DNA from: Ensifer sp. Root278
GTDB taxonomy: Bacteria > Pseudomonadota > Alphaproteobacteria > Rhizobiales > Rhizobiaceae
NCBI RefSeq assembly: GCF_001429285.1
Contig: NZ_LMJJ01000003.1
Span: 18,306-82,305, forward strand
DNA length: 64,000 nt
Direction: 5' to 3'
The position numbers and the translations under genes are program-made. A model generated the notes under the pieces. That model was not told where the DNA came from and made no database searches. It saw only the letters and a program-made list of their open reading frames with translations. This document shows, one piece after another, positions 8,359 to 17,787 of this stretch; position 1 is the stretch's first letter; the number at the start of each line of letters is the position of its first letter.

Positions 8359-9006
8359 ATGGTCGAAAAGCAGAAATCGGCGCGTTCCCGCGGCCGACCC
8401 CAGGTCCGATCCGACGACGAGACCCGCAAGGTGATCATCCTTGCCGCCGAAAGGCAATTCTGCGACCTCGGTTATGAGACCGCCAACATCAACGTTATCG
8501 CCCAGAATTCCGGCGTCTCCACCAAGACGCTCTATCGCCTCTTTCCCACCAAGGCCGATCTCTTCGAACGTGTCATCGCCCTCAGGATCTCTGAGTTCGC
8601 GCTCGAGGCCGACGAAGAGCATCTCGACGCCATGAGCGTGAAGACCGGTCTCGTGCAGTTGCTTGCCGCCTATGGGCACCTCGTGCTGGCGGCAGACACG
8701 ATCGCCATCATACGTCTGGTGCTCGCCGAGGCGGAGCGCTTTCCGGAGATCGCTGCCACCTTCTGGGAGCAGGCAATCGAGCGGACAAACGCAACGCTGG
8801 AGCGCTGGCTCAGGGCGCAAACGACTCTCGGCCGCCTCGTGATCGAGGATCCGTATCTGGCGGCGGGCATGCTGCGCGGCATGATGGCGATGGAGCCGCA
8901 ACGCGCCGTCATGATGGGCCGCATCGGCAGCATTGACGAAGCGACGATCATGGCGCGCGCTGAGAGCTGCGCGAAGGTCTTTCTGACCGGCACCCTGCTG
9001 AGATAA
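8359..9006 (+). CDS. TetR family transcriptional regulator
   Basis: The 215-residue protein has an N-terminal TetR helix-turn-helix (VIILAAERQFCDLGYETANINVIAQ, split here as the helix pair ending in STKTLYRLFPTKADLF). The C-terminal part is the ligand-binding and dimerisation region. I used the ATG at 8359 (VEKQKSARSRGRP follows); the frame stays open upstream to 8230 but those residues are not TetR-like. The gene is divergent from ligD with about 145 bases between them. The target is unknown; the repair operon or the downstream chemoreceptor are possible but nothing in the sequence decides this. Confidence 0.88.
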   Translation: MVEKQKSARSRGRPQVRSDDETRKVIILAAERQFCDLGYETANINVIAQNSGVSTKTLYRLFPTKADLFERVIALRISEFALEADEEHLDAMSVKTGLVQLLAAYGHLVLAADTIAIIRLVLAEAERFPEIAATFWEQAIERTNATLERWLRAQTTLGRLVIEDPYLAAGMLRGMMAMEPQRAVMMGRIGSIDEATIMARAESCAKVFLTGTLLR

Positions 9007-9038
9007 GTCCACGGCTAAACTTTCGCCTCGTCATCCGG

Positions 9039-9056
9039 ACGTCATCAAACTGTAAC
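9039..9056 (+). promoter_or_regulatory. Possible Pho box upstream of the chemoreceptor gene
   Basis: The 18-base sequence ACGTCATCAAACTGTAAC can be aligned with the two-repeat PhoB consensus CTGTCAT-AWAW-CTGTCAY, with three mismatches in the repeats and one in the linker. It lies about 105 bases before the ATG at 9162. This is only a motif match. Confidence 0.3.
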
Positions 9057-9161
9057 ATGCGACCGTATAACTCTCCGCGCGGGAGATCTCCCGCCGGGCG
9101 CATGAGGCGTCGCGACCAGCCCTTTGGCATGGCCTCCTCTCCTTGAAGCCCGGTGATTGTT

Positions 9162-11432
9162 ATGCGTTTGTCCGCGAAGCTACCCCTCGCAGCGGCGGCT
9201 CTGGCTGCCTTCTCCATCGCTGCCACCAGTCTTGCCAGCCTGACCGTCAGCGGCGACCTGTCGTCGCGCGCGGCGATCGAGAAGCTGGAGGCGCTCGCCG
9301 ATGCCCGCCGCAACGAGCTTCGCCACTATCTCACCACCGTGGAAAACGACCTGCGCAATCTGCAGGCGCAGAAATCCGTCGCCAAGGCGCTCAGCGATCT
9401 GAATGGCGCTGCCGCCAAGTTCGGCGACAAGGCCGAGAGCGAATTGCAGCGCCGTTACCTCACGCAAAACCCCAATCTCGATGACAAGCGCGCGCTCTAC
9501 AGTACCGCTGGCATCGACGACTACGACGCGCTCCATGCGCACTATCACCCGTATTTCCGCCGCTTCGCGGAAGCCCACGGCTATCGCGACGTGCTGCTCG
9601 CCAATCTCAGCGGTGACGTTGTCTACTCCCTCAACAAGAAGGGCAACTTTGCCGTCAGCCTCAAAGACGGCTCCTGGAAGGACACGGGGCTTGGTCGCAT
9701 CTTCCGCGAAACCGCCGAGGGAACAGACAAGAGCAAACTGGCCTTTGCCTCCTACGAGGCCTATGCACCGCTCGGCGGCAGCCCCGCGGCGTTCATCGCC
9801 ATCCCGCTGGAATCGATCGACGGTAAGATCGGTACCTTGATCCTGGAGATGCCGGACGCGCGCATCGGAGAGATCGTCGGCAACCGCACGGGCCTTGGCG
9901 AGACTGGCGAAACGATCCTTCTCGACGGCAACGGATTTTTCCTCACTGACAGCGCCACCACACCCGACAACGATATCCTCAAGGCCCGGGTCTCGCCGGA
10001 CCAGCCGGCGGAAGATGTCATCGTCAGCAGTAGGCTCGCCGATTTCCGCGGCGAGGAAGCGCAGATGGCTGCCACAAGCCTCGATGCTTTCGGCACTCGC
10101 TGGACCATGGCCGCGGTCATGACGTCACGGGAAGCCTTTGCCGCCGTCACCGCCTTGCGCAACTGGACGCTCGCGACGGCTCTGGCCGTCCTCGCGGCAG
10201 CGCTGGCAATTTCCATCTGGTATTCACGCCGGCTGACGCGCCCGATCACCGGCCTCGTTCAGGACATGAGCCAACTCGCCGACGGCGACACGACGATCGG
10301 CGGCGTCGGCCGGAACCGCAAGGACGAGATCGGTGACATGGCCCGTTCCGTCCTAGTCTTCCGCGACGCGCTTCTCGATCGCGCCCGCCTTGAAACCGAG
10401 GCGGCGGAAACGCGGACCATGATCGAAGAGGAACGACAAGTCCGAGAGATGACCCAGTCCGAGGTGGCGCGCCAGATCAACGAGGCCGTAGAGATGCTGG
10501 CGTCGGGGCTCGAACGGTTGTCGCATGGCGACCTGACTGCACGCATCGACCGGCCCTTCGGCGCCGGTTTCGACCGTCTGCGCTCGGACTTCAACCTGTC
10601 GCTGGAGAGCCTTGCCGTCACGCTTGGCGACGTGAAGGCGAGAAGCGCTGAGATCGACGGCGAGACCGGCGAGATGCGCGACGCCATCGGCCAGCTCGCC
10701 AAGCGCACCGAACATCAGGCGGCGACATTGGAAGAAGCAACCGCGGCCTTGAGCGCAATTACCGCCACCATCGGGCGCACTGCCGAACACGCTACATCGG
10801 CGACGACGATCGCGGCTGCCGCCAAGGCGAGCTCCGACCGCTCGGGCCAGGTGGTCATGAACGCTGTCGGCGCCATGGCTCAGATCGAAAAGGGATCGGT
10901 CGCCATTTCCCAGATCATCGGAACCATCAACGACATCGCGTTCCAGACCAACCTGCTGGCCCTGAATGCGGGGGTCGAGGCGGCCCGTGCCGGCGAAGCG
11001 GGCAAGGGCTTTGCGGTCGTCGCGCATGAAGTGCGGGAGCTGGCACAGAAATCCGCCCTCGCCGCCCGGGAAATCAAGGCGATCATCACCACCTCGGCAG
11101 AGGAAGTGACGAAGGGCGTTTCGCTGGTTCGGGCGGCAGGCGATGCGCTCGACGAGATCTCCGGCCAGATCCATGCCATCAACGAGCAGACACAGCAGAT
11201 TGCCGGCGACGCGCGCGACCAGGCGAACGACCTGCAGCACATCAACCAGACCATGCTGTCGCTGGACGCCGTGACGCAGCAGAACAATGCGATGGTTGAA
11301 GACAGCACCGCCATGACTCTTCGGCTCTCAAGCCAGGCATCCGGCCTCTTCGATCTCGTCGAGCGCTTCCGTACGGCATCCGGCGCGCACAACCGGACGG
11401 AGACAGACGCGCGCCTCCGACTGATCGCTTGA
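9162..11432 (+). CDS. Methyl-accepting chemotaxis protein
   Basis: The product is 756 residues from ATG 9162; a GTG three codons earlier is also possible. An N-terminal membrane segment (residues about 6-25) is followed by a large periplasmic sensor region, a second membrane segment near residues 335-355 (LATALAVLAAALAISIWY) and a HAMP linker (RRLTRPITGLVQDMSQLADG). The C-terminal signalling domain has the very conserved hairpin tip FQTNLLALNAGVEAARAGE and GFAVVAHEVRELAQ. Such receptors control the CheA kinase and bias swimming in response to a ligand. No che genes are adjacent, so this is a stand-alone receptor. The ligand cannot be inferred. Confidence 0.95.
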   Translation: MRLSAKLPLAAAALAAFSIAATSLASLTVSGDLSSRAAIEKLEALADARRNELRHYLTTVENDLRNLQAQKSVAKALSDLNGAAAKFGDKAESELQRRYLTQNPNLDDKRALYSTAGIDDYDALHAHYHPYFRRFAEAHGYRDVLLANLSGDVVYSLNKKGNFAVSLKDGSWKDTGLGRIFRETAEGTDKSKLAFASYEAYAPLGGSPAAFIAIPLESIDGKIGTLILEMPDARIGEIVGNRTGLGETGETILLDGNGFFLTDSATTPDNDILKARVSPDQPAEDVIVSSRLADFRGEEAQMAATSLDAFGTRWTMAAVMTSREAFAAVTALRNWTLATALAVLAAALAISIWYSRRLTRPITGLVQDMSQLADGDTTIGGVGRNRKDEIGDMARSVLVFRDALLDRARLETEAAETRTMIEEERQVREMTQSEVARQINEAVEMLASGLERLSHGDLTARIDRPFGAGFDRLRSDFNLSLESLAVTLGDVKARSAEIDGETGEMRDAIGQLAKRTEHQAATLEEATAALSAITATIGRTAEHATSATTIAAAAKASSDRSGQVVMNAVGAMAQIEKGSVAISQIIGTINDIAFQTNLLALNAGVEAARAGEAGKGFAVVAHEVRELAQKSALAAREIKAIITTSAEEVTKGVSLVRAAGDALDEISGQIHAINEQTQQIAGDARDQANDLQHINQTMLSLDAVTQQNNAMVEDSTAMTLRLSSQASGLFDLVERFRTASGAHNRTETDARLRLIA

Positions 11433-11472
11433 CACCTGTACAGGCCCGCGCGCTGTCGCGGTCCCGTATCGG

Positions 11473-11493
11473 AAGGCGAGATCAGCTCGCCTT
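11473..11493 (-). terminator. Weak hairpin at the end of the SDR gene
   Basis: AAGGCGAG (11473-11480) and CTCGCCTT (11486-11493) form an 8-bp stem straddling the stop codon of the minus-strand SDR gene, in the convergent gap to the chemoreceptor. There is no U-tract, so termination is doubtful. Confidence 0.3.
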
Positions 11494-12225
11494 GGCAAGC
11501 GCCACGGCGTCGGCGCCAGCCGGGAAATGGAGCTGGCCGGACAGATCGTTCGCCGCCTGCCAAACGGCCTCCGCCACATCGGTCTCGGTCGTGACCAAGG
11601 GTGGGGCGGCAAACTGCGCGAAGATGGGTGCGGCAAAATCCGCATAGGCCGCCGGGATCAGGTCCTCGACGCGCATAGTGGTGTTGCGGGCGAAGCGGGT
11701 GGTCGGCGCGTAGCCGGGCTCGACCAGCTTAACCCTGACGTTGAAAGCTTCCAGTTCGTGAGCGAGCGAGCCGGTGAAGCCCTGGATCGCCGACTTGCTG
11801 GCGGTATAGGCTGCGGCGAGCGGCATGGAAGCAAGCGTCACAGTGGACGTAACGTTGACCACGACGCCCGACCGGCGGGCACGGAACTGCGGTATCACCG
11901 CCTGGGTCATGGCCATCACACCGAAGGTATTGGTGTCGAAAACCTTGCGGATATGGGACATCGGAGTCGCCTCGAAGGCGCCAACCACGCCGATACCGGC
12001 GTTGTTAACAAGCACATCGATCGGGCCGGCTTCCTCAATCGCAGCCGCGATGCTGTCGCGATCGGTGACATCAAGAGCCAAGACACGCAACCGGTCGGAG
12101 TTCGGCAGAATGTCTCGCTGCGGTCGGCGCATCGTGGCGATCACGTTCCAGCCCTCGGCATGAAAGCGCCGCGCCGTCTCCAGCCCGTAACCGGAAGAGC
12201 AGCCGGTAATCAGTACGGTATTCAT
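11482..12225 (-). CDS. Short-chain dehydrogenase/reductase (SDR) family oxidoreductase
   Basis: The 247-residue protein is a classical SDR. It shows the cofactor motif TGCSSGYG at residues 7-14, VNNAGIG for the central sheet, and the catalytic Ser and Tyr-x3-Lys in NVTST and YTASK. The arginines after the first strand (TMRRPQRD) favour NADP(H). The substrate cannot be predicted. The gene is divergent from an AraC-type regulator with about 100 bases between the two starts, an arrangement in which the regulator often controls the oxidoreductase. Confidence 0.92.
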   Translation of the reverse strand: MNTVLITGCSSGYGLETARRFHAEGWNVIATMRRPQRDILPNSDRLRVLALDVTDRDSIAAAIEEAGPIDVLVNNAGIGVVGAFEATPMSHIRKVFDTNTFGVMAMTQAVIPQFRARRSGVVVNVTSTVTLASMPLAAAYTASKSAIQGFTGSLAHELEAFNVRVKLVEPGYAPTTRFARNTTMRVEDLIPAAYADFAAPIFAQFAAPPLVTTETDVAEAVWQAANDLSGQLHFPAGADAVALAKAS

Positions 12226-12324
12226 CGCGATTTCCTGTCAGTTGTTTCGATGGAAAAGAGATATCGCCTCCGCTCTGGACGCTCTACGGCTTGAAGTCCT
12301 GATTTCATTTGCTATCGTCCTGAC

Positions 12325-13227
12325 ATGGTCGATCCACTCTCGCAACTCATTCAGCTTCTTCGTCCGCGCACGGTCTTCACCAAGGGTATCAGCGGCGCCG
12401 GCCGCTGGGCCGTGCGCTATGCCGATTTCGGGCAGCCGAGCTTCTGCACCGTCATCGAGGGGGCTTGCCGGCTGGCTGTCGATGGCGAGGTACCGGTCAC
12501 ATTGGAGGCCGGAGATTTCGTGCTGCTGCCGGCAACACCGGGTTTCACCCTTTCGGGGTTCGATCCGGTTCAGCCGACCTTCATCGACCCCAAGGGGATG
12601 CCGGCGCCGACCGGCGAGGTTCGCCACGGCAGGCAACACGGCGAACCGGACGTGCGCCTGCTCGGCGGCTATTTCGTCCTCGATTCGCCCGATGCCGGAC
12701 TGCTTGTTTCGCTGCTGCCGACATTGATGCATCTGCGCGGGATCGACCGACTTTCGACACTCGTGTGTCTGGTGGGCGAAGAGGCGCGTGACGAAAGGCC
12801 AGGCCGGGACCTGGTGCTGGCACGGCTTGTGGAAGTCATGCTGATCGAGGCCCTTCGGTCTATTCAAGGCGAAAGCGCAACGCCCGGCCTGTTGCGCGGC
12901 CTGGGTGACCCGCGGCTGGCGGCGGCCATTCGGCAGATCCACGCCGATCCGGCCCATGCCTGGACGGTCGCGGAACTCGCGAGCGAGGCGGCACTCTCCC
13001 GCTCCGTGTTCTTCGAGCGCTTCACCCGCGCTGTTGGCGTGCCGCCGATGGAATATCTGCTCGTCTGGCGCATGGCGCTCGCCAAGGATCTGCTGCGGCA
13101 ACGCGACGTCGATCTCGCCTCCGTCGCCGAACGTGTAGGCTACAGTTCAGCCAGTACCTTCAGCACAGCCTTCAGCCGCCATGTTGGACAGCCGCCAAGC
13201 CGTTATGCACGCATGGCTGTTGCTTAG
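12325..13227 (+). CDS. AraC family transcriptional regulator with N-terminal cupin
   Basis: The 300-residue protein has an N-terminal cupin-like sensing domain (AraC_binding/cupin_6 type; GISGAGRWAVRYADFGQPSFC, split here as GISGAGRWAVRYADF then GQPSFC) and a C-terminal AraC DNA-binding domain with two helix-turn-helix units, ending in VAERVGYSSASTFSTAFSRH and GQPPSRYARM. The inducer is unknown. It is divergently transcribed from the SDR gene, which is its most likely target. The ATG at 12325 gives the normal length for this subgroup. Confidence 0.92.
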   Translation: MVDPLSQLIQLLRPRTVFTKGISGAGRWAVRYADFGQPSFCTVIEGACRLAVDGEVPVTLEAGDFVLLPATPGFTLSGFDPVQPTFIDPKGMPAPTGEVRHGRQHGEPDVRLLGGYFVLDSPDAGLLVSLLPTLMHLRGIDRLSTLVCLVGEEARDERPGRDLVLARLVEVMLIEALRSIQGESATPGLLRGLGDPRLAAAIRQIHADPAHAWTVAELASEAALSRSVFFERFTRAVGVPPMEYLLVWRMALAKDLLRQRDVDLASVAERVGYSSASTFSTAFSRHVGQPPSRYARMAVA

Positions 13228-13339
13228 CGGCGGCCATGCCTCGCCCTTCGTAAGAAATCGCTCAAATGCCAAGGCGGCCACATTTACACCCCGCTCGGTC
13301 GCCTATAGAGGGCCTACCACCAACAGCGAACCGTAATTC

Positions 13340-13927
13340 ATGCTCCGACGCCTATATGACTGGACGATGTCGCTCGCGACACGAGAAACCGCCATTGTCT
13401 GGCTTGGCATCATCGCCTTTGTCGAAAGCTCGATCTTTCCGGTCCCCGCGGATCTGCTCCTTATCCCGATGGCGCTGGCGCGCCCGGAGCGGGCGTGGCG
13501 CTACGCGCTTGTGGCCACCATCGCGTCGGTGCTCGGGGGTGTCGCCGGCTGGTATCTCGGCCATTATGCCTTCGATACGCTGGCAAGGCCGCTGCTGGAG
13601 TTCTACGGCAAGCTCGACACGTTCGAGCATCTGAAGGCGTCGGTCGACTCTGAAATGCTGGCGTTGCTGCTCGTGACCTCAGGCCTGGCCCATCTGCCGC
13701 CGATCAAGGTCGTGACCATCCTTTCGGGCGCGGCCAACATCAACCTCGGCTTTTTCATCATGTCGGCGATCGTTGCACGTGGCGCGCGCTTCTTTGTGCT
13801 CGCCTGGCTGCTGCGCCGCTTCGGCGAGGAGATCCGTGATTTTCTCGAGCGGCGGCTGAGCGCGTTGGCCGGTGGGGCGGCGGCGATCCTGATTTGCCTC
13901 TTCGCCGCCCACCGCCTTTTCTACTGA
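13340..13927 (+). CDS. YqaA/DedA-like small membrane protein
   Basis: The 195-residue protein has several hydrophobic segments and the VTT/SNARE-associated pattern seen in YqaA proteins: AFVESSIFPVPADLLLIPMA, GGVAGWYLGHYAFD, and SGLAHLPPIKVVTILSGAA, followed by a terminal membrane helix. The wider DedA superfamily includes lipid scramblases or flippases; the role of the YqaA branch is not defined. It stands alone after the AraC gene and converges with the amidohydrolase gene 28 bases away. Confidence 0.88.
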   Translation: MLRRLYDWTMSLATRETAIVWLGIIAFVESSIFPVPADLLLIPMALARPERAWRYALVATIASVLGGVAGWYLGHYAFDTLARPLLEFYGKLDTFEHLKASVDSEMLALLLVTSGLAHLPPIKVVTILSGAANINLGFFIMSAIVARGARFFVLAWLLRRFGEEIRDFLERRLSALAGGAAAILICLFAAHRLFY

Positions 13928-13955
13928 TCTTAGTCTGAACCGTCTCTTTTGGCGG

Positions 13956-15410
13956 CTACGCCCTTCCCGGACGGGCCATGGGCAAGGATAGCGGCGCTAG
14001 CGTCCGCATCCCGCGGCCCTTCGGGTCGTTTTCAGGTGCCTTCCGGCAAGCGTAGTCCTGCGCCTCCTGCAGCTTCGCAAGCGCTCCATCGTAGTCGATC
14101 AGGGTTGGCCGTCCGCCGCTGACGACGCAGGTTCCGTCAACATAGACCCGCTCTATCGCCCGCTCGGCTGCACAATGAAGGAGATTGCGCAGCGGATCGT
14201 AGACTGGCTGCATCGCGTGGTGGCGAAGATCGACCACGAGGAAATCCGCTTTGGAACCGACGGCGATGCGGCCGATGTCATCACGGCCGAGCGCCCTGGC
14301 GCCGGCGATGGTCGCAGCCTCCAGGATATCACCGGTCGCGACATCGAAGACGGACTTGCCGGACAGTCGTGCACAGATCATCGCCTGGCGCATTTCTTCC
14401 AGCATATTGAAGGGATAGCTGTCCGTTCCGAGCGCAACGTTAACGCCTGCCCGACGGTAGCGGCCGACCGATTCCAGCGCCATGCCGCTGCGCGAGAAGG
14501 TGACCGGGCAATGGGCGACGGTCGTCTGGCGATCGGCAAGAAGACGCAAATCGACCTCCGTGCGCTGGCGCGTCCACGAATGGCTGTCGACAAAGATGCA
14601 ATGGCCGAGGATCAGATCCTTTCCGAGCAAGCCCAGGCTTTCGAGATATTGCACGGCCGTCAGTCCGTGTCGGCGCAGGAGTTCCTCGTGCTCGGCCATG
14701 GTCTGGGCGGCGTGGATGGTGACCGGAACGCCGCGCTTGCGCGCTGCCGCCACCGCATCCTGCAGCAGTTCCGGCGAGCAGGTCTCGATCTGCGATGGTG
14801 CGACGACGCCGCCAAGCCGACCGGAGGGGTGCGCTGTCGCGGCATCGACGACCTCCAGAGCCCGAGCGAAAGCGTCGCGCCCACGCGCCTTGTCCCAGCG
14901 GAAATCGAGACGGTGGCTGTCTTCGACATGCCACTGCGCCTCGCGGAAGCCCGGCGCGACGAAAGCGCGTGCACCGCTTCGCGCGAGCGTCGGCAGCCAG
15001 CTTTCATGCGGGCCGGCGATATCGAGCAGCGTGGTGACGCCGCTGCGCATCAGGTCACCGACCATGACGGTCAGCGACGCCTCGATCGCGTCTTCGTCGA
15101 TCTCCAGAAGGTTGGAGTATTCGTAGAGCGCATTGCCCCAAAGGGCTGCCGTGCCCGTGTCCTCGAAGATGCCCTTGGAGATCGGCTCTTCGCCGGAGTG
15201 GCAATGGACATTGACGAAGCCCGGCATGATCATCCGGTCGCGGCCGGAACTCTCACTGTCGAACGGACCTTCGTAGTGACCGCCGACATGGACGAAGCCC
15301 TTGTCGTCATAGGCGATGTCGGCGTTGTGCAGATAGACATGGCCATTGCGCTCGCTGTCGAAGGCGACGAGCGTATGCACATTGCGGATGACGTGGATCT
15401 CTTTAGTCAT
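13956..15410 (-). CDS. Amidohydrolase family protein (chlorohydrolase/deaminase type)
   Basis: The 484-residue product has the metal-dependent amidohydrolase motifs: the HxH pair in NVHCHSGEEP, a later metal His in TIHAAQT, and the catalytic Asp in LGTDSYPF. This is the AtzA/TrzN/SsnA group, which deaminates or dechlorinates heterocycles or related nitrogen compounds. The ATG at 15410 overlaps the end of the upstream permease gene by eight bases, so it belongs to the aap-like operon; an in-frame extension to 15464 lies inside the permease and is not needed. The pairing suggests a hydrolase acting on, or upstream of, the compound imported by the transporter. The true substrate is unknown. Confidence 0.88.
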   Translation of the reverse strand: MTKEIHVIRNVHTLVAFDSERNGHVYLHNADIAYDDKGFVHVGGHYEGPFDSESSGRDRMIMPGFVNVHCHSGEEPISKGIFEDTGTAALWGNALYEYSNLLEIDEDAIEASLTVMVGDLMRSGVTTLLDIAGPHESWLPTLARSGARAFVAPGFREAQWHVEDSHRLDFRWDKARGRDAFARALEVVDAATAHPSGRLGGVVAPSQIETCSPELLQDAVAAARKRGVPVTIHAAQTMAEHEELLRRHGLTAVQYLESLGLLGKDLILGHCIFVDSHSWTRQRTEVDLRLLADRQTTVAHCPVTFSRSGMALESVGRYRRAGVNVALGTDSYPFNMLEEMRQAMICARLSGKSVFDVATGDILEAATIAGARALGRDDIGRIAVGSKADFLVVDLRHHAMQPVYDPLRNLLHCAAERAIERVYVDGTCVVSGGRPTLIDYDGALAKLQEAQDYACRKAPENDPKGRGMRTLAPLSLPMARPGRA

Positions 15411-16509
15411 GCGATGTCCTGAAATATTGTTCGAGGAAACGGCTGTAAGCTCCCATGAGAGCACTGAAAATGAAATAGACGACGGCCGCGAAGACGTAGC
15501 CTTCTAGCACCGCGATGCCCTGCCATTCCGGATCGCGCATGGCGGTACGCACGGTGTCGAGGAAGTCGAGCAAGCCGACGATGGTCACCAGTGTCGTATC
15601 CTGGAAGAACCCGATGAAGAGGCTGACGAGCGGCGGGATGACCTTCTTCAACGCCTGCGGCAGCACGATCTTGCGCATGATCTGCCAGTAGTGCAGACCG
15701 AGCGAGTGTCCGGCCTCCACCTGCCCGTTGGGCACCGCCTGCAAGCCGCCACGGACGATCTCGGCGATATAGGCGGCGGCAAAGAGGATGATCGCCACCT
15801 GTGCGCGGATGAGCTTATCGATGGTGATGCCGTCGGGCATGAACAGCGGCAGCATGACCGTTGCCATGAACAGGATGCTGATCAGCGGCACGCCGCGCAC
15901 GATCTCGATGAAGCTCACTCCCAGGATGCGGATGGCTGGAAGGCTGGAGGCGCGGGCGAGTGCAAGCGCGATCCCAAGCGGCAACGCGCAGGCAAGCCCG
16001 ATGAAGGAAAGCATGAAGGAGAGCGGCAGCCCTCCCCATTGCGTCGTCGGCACGACCGTCAGGCCAAAGAACCCGCCCGCCATCAGCACATAGAGCACCG
16101 GCAGGATGACTGCGATCCAGGCGATCAACAGCGCCCGTCCCCAGACCTTCGGGACCATCGAGACGACACAGGCGCCGAGAAACAAGAGCATCGCCGTCAG
16201 CGGCCGCCATTGCTCCTCGAACGGATAGAAGCCGAAGAAGATGTAGCGCATCTTCGTCGACAGGAACGGCCAACAGGCGCCATTCGTCACCTTGCATTCC
16301 GCCGGCGTGCCGACAAAGGTGGCGTCGACGAACAGCCAGCCGATCACCAGTTTCGCAACCGCGAAGATCGTTCCGAGGCAAAGGATGGTGATCAGTGCGT
16401 TGCCCGGCGTTCCGAAATAGGCGCTGAGCCAGCGCCCTTTCGGTGCCGGTGGCGCTTCGCGGTGGGACGTAAGCGATGCGTCGCCGATGAGGGTATCGAT
16501 CTGTGTCAT
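15403..16509 (-). CDS. aapM: Polar amino-acid ABC transporter permease, AapM-like
   Basis: The 368-residue membrane protein has the long N-terminal extension of AapM/BztC permeases and a C-terminal transport domain with the permease-ATPase contact loop AEIVRGGLQAVPNGQVEAG (EAA motif) and FIGFFQDTTLV. It starts three bases after the aapQ-like gene. Together with the aapQ-like permease and the aapJ-like binding protein it would import an amino acid or related amine. No ATP-binding subunit gene follows; an amidohydrolase gene occupies that place. Confidence 0.92.
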   Translation of the reverse strand: MTQIDTLIGDASLTSHREAPPAPKGRWLSAYFGTPGNALITILCLGTIFAVAKLVIGWLFVDATFVGTPAECKVTNGACWPFLSTKMRYIFFGFYPFEEQWRPLTAMLLFLGACVVSMVPKVWGRALLIAWIAVILPVLYVLMAGGFFGLTVVPTTQWGGLPLSFMLSFIGLACALPLGIALALARASSLPAIRILGVSFIEIVRGVPLISILFMATVMLPLFMPDGITIDKLIRAQVAIILFAAAYIAEIVRGGLQAVPNGQVEAGHSLGLHYWQIMRKIVLPQALKKVIPPLVSLFIGFFQDTTLVTIVGLLDFLDTVRTAMRDPEWQGIAVLEGYVFAAVVYFIFSALMGAYSRFLEQYFRTSHD

Positions 16510-16512
16510 TGC

Positions 16513-17661
16513 TCAGCGCTCCCTCAGCGCGACCTTGGCATTGTACCAGTTCATCACCAGCGAGATGAGGATCGACAGCCCGAGATAGACGCCCATGAAA
16601 ATGGCAATGGATTCAATCGCCTGCCCGGTCTGGTTCATGATCGTGTTCGAAACCATCACCAGATCCGGATAGCCGATGGCGATCGCGAGCGAGCTGTTCT
16701 TGAAGACGGTCAGATAGGTGTTGGTTAGAGGCGGGATGATGATCCTCAGCGCCTGCGGCAGGATCACCAGCTTCAAGGTGCGCGCGCGTGATAGGCCGAG
16801 GGCCGTCGCGGCCTCCCACTGTCCTTTGCTGACCGCCTGGATGCCGGCCCGGACGATCTCCGCAACGTTGGCCGACACGCTAAGCGTCAGCCCGAGGAGA
16901 AGCGCCACGAATTCCGGGCGCAGGTGATAGCCGCCGCTCAAGCGGAACCGGCCGAGTTCTGGTACGTCCCAAGTGACGGAAATGTTGGCGAGCAGCAATG
17001 CTGCCACGAGCGGCAGAAGAAGCGCAATCGTCGCGATCAAGGCAATCGGTCTGTCCTTGCCGGTGACGACGCGCCTGCGGCCGAGAATCCGTGCAACGGA
17101 AGCGGCCGCAGCGATGCCGACAACGAGAGCCGTGACCATTGCCGAAAATCCGCTCTCCCAGTGCAGGGCGGGCATGACCAGGCCGCTGTTCGACAGGAAC
17201 ACACCCGGAAGCATCTGGATCGCCTGCTTGACCGGCGGAAAGGTGGAGATGATCAGCGAGTACCAGAGCAGCAGGTAGAGCAGCAGCGGCACGTTGCGGA
17301 GGGCCTCCACATAGGCAAGCATCAGTCGCGACAGCACGGGATTGTGCGACAGCCGCCCGATGCCGACCAGCAGACCGAGAATGGTGCCCAGCAGTGCGGC
17401 GAGCAGCGAGACTTTCACCGTATTGGCAATGCCGACGAGGATCGCACGGCCGATTGTATCGGTCGGCTCGTAGGTGATCGCGGTTTCCGTGATGACGAAA
17501 CCGGCCTGGCGCGCCAGGAAGCCGAAACCGGTCGCGATATCCTGCTTGGCAAGATTGGCGCTTGCGGTGCTGAACATCACCCAGGCGATGAGCAGCACGA
17601 CACCGACGGCGATCACTTGATAGAGATAGGCGCGAATGCGCGCATCATAAAACAGGGGCAT
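16513..17661 (-). CDS. aapQ: Polar amino-acid ABC transporter permease, AapQ-like
   Basis: The 382-residue product is the second permease of the HAAT-like family, with an internal extended periplasmic region and the contact loop AEIVRAGIQAVSKGQWEAA. The AAGGGA site at 17671-17676 is nine bases from ATG 17661, which I preferred over the GTG at 17667. It follows the aapJ-like gene after a 126-base gap containing a hairpin, which would lower permease expression relative to the binding protein. Confidence 0.91.
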   Translation of the reverse strand: MPLFYDARIRAYLYQVIAVGVVLLIAWVMFSTASANLAKQDIATGFGFLARQAGFVITETAITYEPTDTIGRAILVGIANTVKVSLLAALLGTILGLLVGIGRLSHNPVLSRLMLAYVEALRNVPLLLYLLLWYSLIISTFPPVKQAIQMLPGVFLSNSGLVMPALHWESGFSAMVTALVVGIAAAASVARILGRRRVVTGKDRPIALIATIALLLPLVAALLLANISVTWDVPELGRFRLSGGYHLRPEFVALLLGLTLSVSANVAEIVRAGIQAVSKGQWEAATALGLSRARTLKLVILPQALRIIIPPLTNTYLTVFKNSSLAIAIGYPDLVMVSNTIMNQTGQAIESIAIFMGVYLGLSILISLVMNWYNAKVALRER

Positions 17662-17755
17662 CGGCACCCGTCCCTTAGGCAGGACCTACAGCGCCGCCGG
17701 TCTTACCGGGGCGCAGAGGTCGCTTTGGCACTTTGAATTTCTGCAGCAGAAAGCT

Positions 17756-17779
17756 AGGCCCGCGCTTGAGCGTGGGCCT
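17756..17779 (-). terminator. Intra-operon hairpin between binding-protein and permease genes
   Basis: AGGCCCGCGC (17756-17765) and GCGTGGGCCT (17770-17779) form a 10-bp stem with one G-U pair and a four-base loop, nine bases past the stop of the binding-protein gene. Such hairpins commonly stabilise the upstream mRNA and attenuate permease expression. Confidence 0.6.
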
Positions 17780-17787
17780 ATCAATCC

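Noticed and set aside
14175..15422. 415-codon plus-strand open frame
   Set aside because: Antisense to the amidohydrolase gene; its composition shows no domain.
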